Below are positions 42,478 through 47,275 of a stretch of DNA of 47,275 nt, piece by piece (position 1 is the first letter of the stretch; every line of letters begins with the position of its first letter). The translations under genes were made by a program, and so were the position numbers. The stretch covers positions 1 to 47,275 of the forward strand of contig CANRLF010000014.1 in the NCBI GenBank assembly GCA_947631395.1, read 5' to 3'. The notes below the pieces were generated by a model. It made no database searches. It was given only the letters and a program-made list of their open reading frames with translations, and had not been told where the DNA came from. The DNA comes from an uncultured Oscillospiraceae bacterium (GTDB lineage: Bacteria; Bacillota; Clostridia; Oscillospirales; Oscillospiraceae).

Positions 42478-42510
42478 TGTCGAAAAAGCCCTGACGGGCT
42501 TTTTCCGACA
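42478..42510 (-). repeat. dispersed TGTCGAAAAAG hairpin repeat, copy 2
   Basis: TGTCGAAAAAGCCC, loop TGAC, then GGGCTTTTTC and CGACA with one extra C. It matches 24468-24499 in both arms and apex. It lies inside an operon between argR and recN, so here it may act as an attenuator or processing site. Confidence 0.75.
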
Positions 42511-42527
42511 AGGGGAACGGGCGAATC

Positions 42528-42974
42528 TTATAATATTTTTCTCATCCTCCGGCATATCTCCTCCGCCGCGTCGTCGTCGCGCATGGCGAGGAAGGCGGTG
42601 TCGTCGCCGGCGATAGTGCCAACTAAGGAGCGGAGGGACATTTTATCTATGGCGGCGCAGGCCGCGGGGGCAAGGCCAGGGAGAGTTTTTATCACGACTA
42701 TGTTCTGGGCCCGGTCGATGCTGGTGACGCACTCACGGAAGATGGTGCGAAGGCGCTCCTCCACGTCCACGACTTTCGTCCGGGGCATGACATAGCGGTA
42801 GCGGCCCTGGGGGGTGCGCTCGCGCTCCAGGCCGAGGGCGCGTATGTCCCTTGACACGGTGGCCTGGGCGGCGGTGAAGCCCTCCCGTGAAAGGGCGCGG
42901 ACCAGCTCGGCCTGGGTGCCGATGATATTTTTGGAGATAAGCTCGACTATCTTCTCCTGTCGGGTGGTGCTCAT
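42528..42974 (-). CDS. argR: arginine repressor ArgR
   Basis: A 148-residue hexameric regulator of arginine metabolism. The N-terminal winged helix (1-70) reads RQEKIVELISKNIIGTQAELVRAL then AAQATVSRDIRALGLER, and the C-terminal arginine-binding oligomerisation domain has SLVGTIAGDDTAFLAMRDD. Length is typical. It overlaps nadK by 4 bases. The link with recN and nadK is a conserved clostridial gene order, not evidence for a functional tie. Confidence 0.95.
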   Translation of the reverse strand: MSTTRQEKIVELISKNIIGTQAELVRALSREGFTAAQATVSRDIRALGLERERTPQGRYRYVMPRTKVVDVEERLRTIFRECVTSIDRAQNIVVIKTLPGLAPAACAAIDKMSLRSLVGTIAGDDTAFLAMRDDDAAEEICRRMRKIL

Positions 42975-43789
42975 GGACGATCCCCCAATTTACTGTTGAC
43001 CTTCTCATAAAAGCTTCTGCCGGTTATCCTCACAAGGCCGGTGACCAGGGAGGATCTGCGTATTTCAACTCTGTCGGAGTCGGACAGGGCTACGCTCTCG
43101 CCGCCGTCCACGGACAAATAGGCCGTTTTGCCGGACAGGGGGCGGAGCTCAAGGGTGACGGCGCGCTCCGGCGCAAGGACGTAGCTCCTGGCGGAGAGGA
43201 TGTGGGGACATACGGGCGTGACTATAAGGCTCTGGGCCGTGGGCTCCACTATGGGGCCGCCGGCGGAGAGGGAATAGGCGGTGGAGCCGGTGGGGGTGGA
43301 GACGATGACGCCGTCGCCGTCAAAGCTCATAATCCTGCGGCCGTCGCCGTAGACGTTGATGCCGATTACGCGGGACATGCCGCGGACAACGGCCTCGTTG
43401 AGGGCGAAATCGCGGAGGATCGGGCGGCCGTCGCGAAATACGGTGACATCGGCCATCATGCGGTTTTCAACGGTGTATTTGCCCTGAAAGGCTTGGGCCA
43501 CAAGGCTTGTCTCGCCGGGCTCGAGCTCGGCCATGAAGCCTTTGTGGCCGAGATTAAGGCCGAGGATGGGGGTGGGGAGGGAGCAGAGGGCGCGGGCGGC
43601 GCGGAGAATGGCGCCGTCGCCGCCGAAGGTGACGGCCATATCGGCACCGGTCTCAAGGGCTCCGGAATGGCAGGATATGTCAATCACGCCGTAAGAGACG
43701 CCGCATTGGTCGGCTATTTTTTTCACACTTTCAAGGCAGGAAAGTCCAATATCCCGGGTGGGATTTGCGAAAAGCAGTACTTTTTCCAT
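42971..43789 (-). CDS. nadK: NAD kinase
   Basis: A 272-residue cytoplasmic enzyme making NADP from NAD. The ATP/NAD site GGDG is at 56-59 (VTFGGDGAILRAAR), followed by GLNLGHKGFMAEL (usual family motif GxxGFL), the ALNEAVV segment, and the glycine-rich GDGVIVSTPTGSTAYSLSAGGPIV (about 155-178). It is placed between tlyA and argR in the leftward operon, overlapping argR by four bases. Confidence 0.95.
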   Translation of the reverse strand: MEKVLLFANPTRDIGLSCLESVKKIADQCGVSYGVIDISCHSGALETGADMAVTFGGDGAILRAARALCSLPTPILGLNLGHKGFMAELEPGETSLVAQAFQGKYTVENRMMADVTVFRDGRPILRDFALNEAVVRGMSRVIGINVYGDGRRIMSFDGDGVIVSTPTGSTAYSLSAGGPIVEPTAQSLIVTPVCPHILSARSYVLAPERAVTLELRPLSGKTAYLSVDGGESVALSDSDRVEIRRSSLVTGLVRITGRSFYEKVNSKLGDRP

Positions 43790-43796
43790 AGGTTCG

Positions 43797-44594
43797 TCAC
43801 CCCCGCAAAAGCTCGTGAGAGTCGCTCACGACCTGGTCGATTTGGGCCTCACACTCACAGGGACAGCTCACGAGATGGCCCAGAAATTCGATGTTTCCCT
43901 CGGGTCCTTTGATGGGAGACCAGGTAATATTTTTTACAAAAAAGCCGGAATTTTCGGAATTTTTGATAAAGTCGAGGAGTACTTTACGGTGTGTCAAGGG
44001 GTCATGTACGACCCCTTTCTTACCTATTTTGTCCCTTCCGGCCTCGAACTGGGGCTTTATCAGGCAAAAGACCTGACCGTCATCGGTAAGGACGGCACGG
44101 ATGGCGGGGAGGATGAGGGAGAGGGAGATGAAGCTCACGTCGACGGTGGCAAGGCAGGGGCGCTCCGGGAACATGTCGGCTGTCAGGTAACGGGCGTTGG
44201 TGCGCTCCATTACGACGACCCGGGGGTCCTGGCGCAGAGACCAGGCAAGCTGGCCGTAGCCCACGTCCACGGCGTAAACGAGCCTCGCGCCCCTTTGGAG
44301 CATCAGATCGGTAAAGCCGCCGGTGGAGGCCCCGCAGTCAAGGCAGACGAGGTCCTTTGGGTCGCCGCCGAAGAAGTCAAGGGCCCGCTCGAGCTTCAGG
44401 CCGCCGCGGGACACGTACTTGGGGGCGGAGGCACGGACACGGATGTCCACGTCGTCGGCATAGGCGGCGCCGGGTTTATCGGAACGCTGGCCGTTGACGA
44501 ACACGTCGCCGGCCATTATGACGGCCCGGGCACGCTCCCGGGAGTCACAGAGGCCCCGGGTGACAAGAAGCACGTCAAGCCTTGTTTTTGCCAT
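43797..44594 (-). CDS. tlyA: TlyA-type rRNA 2'-O-methyltransferase (S4 plus FtsJ domains)
   Basis: A 265-residue protein. ATG 44594 is chosen for GGAGG 8 bases upstream and lies inside the end of dxs (20-base overlap). The N-terminal S4 RNA-binding domain (MAKTRLDVLLVTRGLCDSRERARAVIMAGDVFVNG) leads to a linker SRGGLKLERAL and an FtsJ-like methyltransferase domain: CLDCGASTGGFTDLMLQRGA, VYAVDVGYGQL, DVSFISL and LIKPQFEAGRDKIGKKGVVHD. TlyA enzymes methylate ribosomal RNA; the hemolysin label is historical. The gene order dxs-tlyA-nadK is widely conserved in Firmicutes. Confidence 0.94.
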   Translation of the reverse strand: MAKTRLDVLLVTRGLCDSRERARAVIMAGDVFVNGQRSDKPGAAYADDVDIRVRASAPKYVSRGGLKLERALDFFGGDPKDLVCLDCGASTGGFTDLMLQRGARLVYAVDVGYGQLAWSLRQDPRVVVMERTNARYLTADMFPERPCLATVDVSFISLSLILPAIRAVLTDDGQVFCLIKPQFEAGRDKIGKKGVVHDPLTHRKVLLDFIKNSENSGFFVKNITWSPIKGPEGNIEFLGHLVSCPCECEAQIDQVVSDSHELLRG

Positions 44595-46449
44595 TGCCGG
44601 TACCTCCAATGAGCTCAAGTATCGACGCCTCCACGCCGGTGGCGTCTATCCCGCACAGGGCCCGCTGTTCCTCCACGCTGCCGTGGGGGATGAACCTGTC
44701 GCCAAGGTTCAGAAGGACGGCGGATCTTATGGGGACGTTCATACGGGTGAGGCCGGAGATGAGCTGCTGGCCGAGGCACCCCACGGCCACGGACTCCTCC
44801 AGCACGGCTATACGGCCGGTCCTGGCCACGGAGGCGGCCACGGCCTCGAGGTCCAGGGGCTTTACCCGGCCGAGCTTGATGAGGTCCACGGCGACGCCCT
44901 TTTCCGCAAGGCGGTCCTTCACATCCATGGCGGTGTTGACGCTGACGCCGTAGGTCACGAGGGTGACGTCATCCCCGGGGGAGCCCACGCGCTTTACGGG
45001 GGCCACGCCGCCCTCGGTATAGCGGCCCTCGCAACCCTTGGGGTAGCGGACGGCCACGGGGCCGGTCTCGCGGTGGATGGCGAAGCGAAGCATGTCGCGA
45101 AGCTCCGCGAAGCTTGCGGGGGACCAGACGGTCATGTTGGGCACGGAGGTAAGGTAGCTTATGTCCATACTGCCCTGGTGGGTCTCGCCGTCCTCGCCGG
45201 AAAGGCCGGCTCTGTCAACCGCCAGCACGGCGTGCTCACGGCCCAGCGCCAGGTCCTGCAATATCATATCGTAGCTTCGCTGGAGGAAGGTGGAGTACAC
45301 GGCGAATACGGGGATGGCACCCTGGTGGGCGGCGCCGCCGATCATGCTGACGGCGTGGCCCTCGCATATGCCCACGTCAAAAAATCTGTCGGGGAACCGG
45401 CGGGAGAACTCCGTAAGGCCGGTGCCGTGGATCATGGCGGCGGTGACGGCGATGAGGCGCTTGTCCTCGGCGGCCACGGCGCAAAGCTCCTGACCGAACA
45501 CGTCGGAGAAGCTCTCGGGGGAGCGGGGGATGAGGCCGGTGGCGGGGTCGAAGCGCCGGACGCCGTGGAAGGCGTCGGGGTTGACCTCGGCGTACTGACA
45601 GCCCTTGCCCTTTTTCGTTATGACGTGGACGAGGGTTGGGCCGTCGGTGTCCCTGGCGATCCGGAGGGCGGCCTCAAGGGATCTGAGGTTGTGGCCGTCC
45701 ACGGGGCCCAGATAGGAAAAGCCCATGTCCTCGAACATGGAGCAGTGGAAGATGGCTTCCTTTATGGCCTGCTTCACGGCGTGGAGCTTGCTGTAGAGCC
45801 AATTTCCGCCGGGGATACGGCGCATGAGCCGCCGGTAGCCGTTTTTGAAGGCCACATAGCCGTGCTTCAGCCGCTGGCGGGCCAGGTGGCGGGCCATGGC
45901 GCCCACGTTTTTGTCGATGCTCATGCCGTTGTCGTTGAGGATGACTATCATCTTCTCACGGCTGGCGCCGGCGTCACAGAGGCCCTCATAGGCAAGCCCC
46001 CCCGTGAGGGCACCGTCGCCCACCAGGGCTATGACGTCATAGTCCTGGCCCATGAGGGTACGGGCCCTGGCCATGCCCAGCGCCGTGGAGATGGCGGAGG
46101 AGGCGTGGCCGGCCACGAAGGCGTCATGGACGGACTCCTCGGGCTTGGGAAAGCCGGATATGCCGCCAAAGGAGCGAAGGGTGGTAAACTCCCGCCGGCG
46201 GCCGGTAAGTATCTTGTGTATGTAGCTCTGGTGGCCCACGTCGAAAAGGAGCCTGTCGCGGCGGGTGTCGAACACCCGGTGGATGGCGACGGTGAGCTCC
46301 ACAACGCCGAGGTTGGAGCTCAGATGGCCGCCGTTTTCGGCGGTGGTGTCCACCACAAATCGGCGAAGCTCCTCGCACAGCGCGGCAAGCTTCGCCTCGT
46401 CCAATGTCTTTATGTCCTCATAGGAGTTTAAGCTCTCAAGTATACTCAA
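44575..46449 (-). CDS. dxs: 1-deoxy-D-xylulose-5-phosphate synthase
   Basis: A 624-residue thiamine-diphosphate enzyme that makes DXP from pyruvate and glyceraldehyde-3-phosphate, the entry of the MEP isoprenoid pathway. The start appears to be TTG (46449), with GAGGTC about 7-8 bases upstream. Key segments: GGHLSSNLGVVELTVAIH, FDVGHQSYIHKILTGR, the ThDP motif GDGALTGGLAYEGL (about 143) to NDNGMSI, the catalytic-Glu motif VGICEGHAV (usual IAEQHAV; Glu kept, Gln replaced by Gly), and DRAGLSGEDGETHQG. Length is standard. It follows the oapA-like gene by ~20 bases. Confidence 0.95.
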   Translation of the reverse strand: MSILESLNSYEDIKTLDEAKLAALCEELRRFVVDTTAENGGHLSSNLGVVELTVAIHRVFDTRRDRLLFDVGHQSYIHKILTGRRREFTTLRSFGGISGFPKPEESVHDAFVAGHASSAISTALGMARARTLMGQDYDVIALVGDGALTGGLAYEGLCDAGASREKMIVILNDNGMSIDKNVGAMARHLARQRLKHGYVAFKNGYRRLMRRIPGGNWLYSKLHAVKQAIKEAIFHCSMFEDMGFSYLGPVDGHNLRSLEAALRIARDTDGPTLVHVITKKGKGCQYAEVNPDAFHGVRRFDPATGLIPRSPESFSDVFGQELCAVAAEDKRLIAVTAAMIHGTGLTEFSRRFPDRFFDVGICEGHAVSMIGGAAHQGAIPVFAVYSTFLQRSYDMILQDLALGREHAVLAVDRAGLSGEDGETHQGSMDISYLTSVPNMTVWSPASFAELRDMLRFAIHRETGPVAVRYPKGCEGRYTEGGVAPVKRVGSPGDDVTLVTYGVSVNTAMDVKDRLAEKGVAVDLIKLGRVKPLDLEAVAASVARTGRIAVLEESVAVGCLGQQLISGLTRMNVPIRSAVLLNLGDRFIPHGSVEEQRALCGIDATGVEASILELIGGTGNGKNKA

Positions 46450-46467
46450 AAAAATGACCTCGGGTTA

Positions 46468-47004
46468 TTATTTTTTCTTTTTCTGGGGGAAAAGGGCCAT
46501 GAGCTTGCCCACCATGAAAACTATCTGGGTGTCGTTGTTTATGGCGACGGATTTGCCGACGGCCTTGCCGCCGATGGTGAGGCCAGAGACCAGGCCCGTG
46601 ACGAGAAGGGAGGTGACGATGCCGTTAAGGCCCATGTCCCTGGTGAGGTTGCCGGCGATGGTGGCGGCGGTGGCGCCGGAGATTATGCCGGATATGTCGC
46701 CCACCACGTCGTTGCAGATGGAGCTCACCCGCTCGGCCCGACGGAGGAGCTTCAGGGCCTCCCTGGCGCCGCGCTCCTTGTGGGCGGCCATGGCGTGAAA
46801 GGGCGTCTCGACGGCGCATGTCACGGCCACGCCGATGATGTCAAAGACGACGCCCAGGGCGATGAAGGCGGCCAGCAGTACGAAGGCCACGATGTAACCG
46901 GCGCCGTCAAGTATCTCGGAGCTTGTAAGGGAGAACACCACCGACATGGTGACGGAGATAAGGATTATTTCGATTATCCACTTGATGTTGGTTTTCTTTT
47001 TCAT
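46468..47004 (-). CDS. oapA: OapA-like membrane protein (OLE RNA-associated, DUF21-like)
   Basis: A 178-residue membrane protein with about four hydrophobic segments (about 8-28, 35-65, 100-118, 128-146), a basic N-terminus and a KKKK C-terminus. The middle has VETPFHAMAAHKERGAREALKLLRRAERVSSICNDVVGDISGIISGATAATI. It resembles short CNNM/DUF21-like proteins found immediately upstream of dxs in clostridia. OapA, the protein partner of OLE RNA, is a DUF21-related membrane protein of this size encoded just after the RNA in operons with isoprenoid, DNA-repair and argR/recN genes; position, size and topology all fit. The identity is from context and recalled family features, so a generic CorB-like annotation is the alternative. 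Confidence 0.75.
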   Translation of the reverse strand: MKKKTNIKWIIEIILISVTMSVVFSLTSSEILDGAGYIVAFVLLAAFIALGVVFDIIGVAVTCAVETPFHAMAAHKERGAREALKLLRRAERVSSICNDVVGDISGIISGATAATIAGNLTRDMGLNGIVTSLLVTGLVSGLTIGGKAVGKSVAINNDTQIVFMVGKLMALFPQKKKK

Positions 47005-47035
47005 AGTCCTCGCAAAATCGTGAAAAAATGGCGGC

Positions 47036-47275
47036 GGCGGGCAGGATAAATCTTGCGGCTTAGGTCGGGTAGGATTTCCCCCGGCGCTGCCCTCCGTTGC
47101 CGTGAGGGTGGTTTCCCATTAAAGCGCCGTCCCGGCAGTCGCCTTGCCGGTCACCCGATCGCCACTGAGACCGCACTGCAATCCCCTGTCCGCCCGATGG
47201 ACAGCCTAGATGTTTTCCATGGCGAAGCGAAACGTCTCTTTAGCCTCTTTTGCAGGAAATATTTCAAGGGGATAT
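47036..47275 (-). ncRNA. ole: probable OLE RNA, 3' part (cut by window edge)
   Basis: About 240 GC-rich bases upstream of the oapA-like gene with no plausible reading frame but dense nested pairing on the minus strand. Examples: CTGTCC/GGACAG (hairpin near 47187-47205), TGCGG with CCGCA and TCGGGT with ACCCGA as long-range helices closing an inner domain, CCGGCA/TGCCGG, GGCGCT/AGCGCC, and CCCTC/GAGGG with an intervening GGGAAACC. OLE RNAs are ~600-nt structured RNAs of anaerobic and extremophilic Firmicutes, encoded directly before oapA in such operons. The 5' part is outside the window and the 3' end is approximate. Another structured leader is possible, but T-box, RNase P, tmRNA, SRP and cobalamin motifs are not seen. 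Confidence 0.65.

Noticed and set aside
43202-43912. A plus-strand open frame over nadK and tlyA as a separate gene.
   Set aside because: It crosses the junction of two well-supported leftward genes and has no motif or Shine-Dalgarno.
45385-45420. Dxs catalytic motif ICEGHAV instead of the usual AEQHAV as a sign of lost or changed function.
   Set aside because: The catalytic Glu, thiamine-diphosphate motif and all other segments are intact; a change at the neighbouring Gln alone does not support a new role.
44494-46431. A 645-residue open frame on the plus strand opposite dxs and tlyA.
   Set aside because: dxs on the other strand is complete and conserved; the opposite frame is a high-GC shadow rich in Gly, His and Ala.
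47036-47275. T-box, cobalamin riboswitch, RNase P, tmRNA or SRP RNA as identity of the right-end structured RNA; GGGTGG and GCCACTG words were seen.
   Set aside because: The words lack their required partners (T-box specifier and full antiterminator box, B12 box, P4 RNase P core, tRNA-like ends, SRP Alu/S loops), and the oapA-dxs context fits OLE better.

Overview
The window looks like part of a chromosome from an anaerobic, high-GC Firmicute, most likely a clostridial (Oscillospirales-like) gut bacterium. Reasons: the recN-argR-nadK-tlyA-dxs gene order next to a probable oapA/OLE RNA pair, LplB/YtcP-type sugar transporters without their own ATPase, an S-layer-homology (SLH) giant surface protein, and small DUF6809-type proteins on mobile DNA. 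All calls come from reading the sequence and its translations; no database search was possible.

Region 1 (1 to about 9.2 kb) is a decayed integration hotspot. It holds two truncated 3' tRNA halves (Thr-CGT and Met-like), each preceded at the same distance by a similar 21-bp motif. It also holds a tyrosine integrase broken by an amber stop, an AT-rich 1131-residue NACHT-type STAND NTPase (a candidate anti-phage gene), an IS200-like element whose transposase has His in place of the expected catalytic Tyr, a serine-recombinase pseudogene, and a two-gene unit with its own promoter. A 28-bp sequence occurs at both ends of an 8-kb interval (1136 and 9158).

Region 2 (9.2 to 24.5 kb) is a fructan/sucrose utilisation locus. 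A LacI-family regulator is divergent from an ABC transporter operon (two permeases, a lipoprotein binding protein and an intracellular GH32 fructosidase). Downstream of lacI are four small membrane or lipoprotein genes and a PfkB fructokinase. Then a separate perfect sigma-A-like promoter drives a three-module, apparently non-catalytic lipoprotein and a secreted LamG-GH32 lipoprotein with the unusual WMNEPH active-site motif. The same operator-like word (TGAAACG followed by an A/T-rich half) sits at both promoter regions, so the locus reads as one regulon: bind and cut fructan outside, import oligosaccharides, hydrolyse them inside, and phosphorylate fructose.

Region 3 (24.5 to 36.5 kb) has an AgrC-like histidine kinase and a LytTR response regulator, divergent from a 3112-residue secreted surface protein with a glycine-rich beta-helix-like head, many Ig-like/MBG/YDG-like repeats and three SLH domains.

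Region 4 (36.5 to 47.3 kb) is housekeeping: a methyltransferase, a MATE exporter with a disturbed 5' end, a GNAT remnant interrupted by a hairpin repeat, a tyrosine phosphatase overlapping an aldo-keto reductase with ferredoxin-type clusters, then the leftward operon oapA-dxs-tlyA-nadK-argR-recN. The last ~240 bases are a strongly structured, non-coding leader directly upstream of the oapA-like gene; position and structure point to the 3' part of an OLE RNA cut by the window edge.
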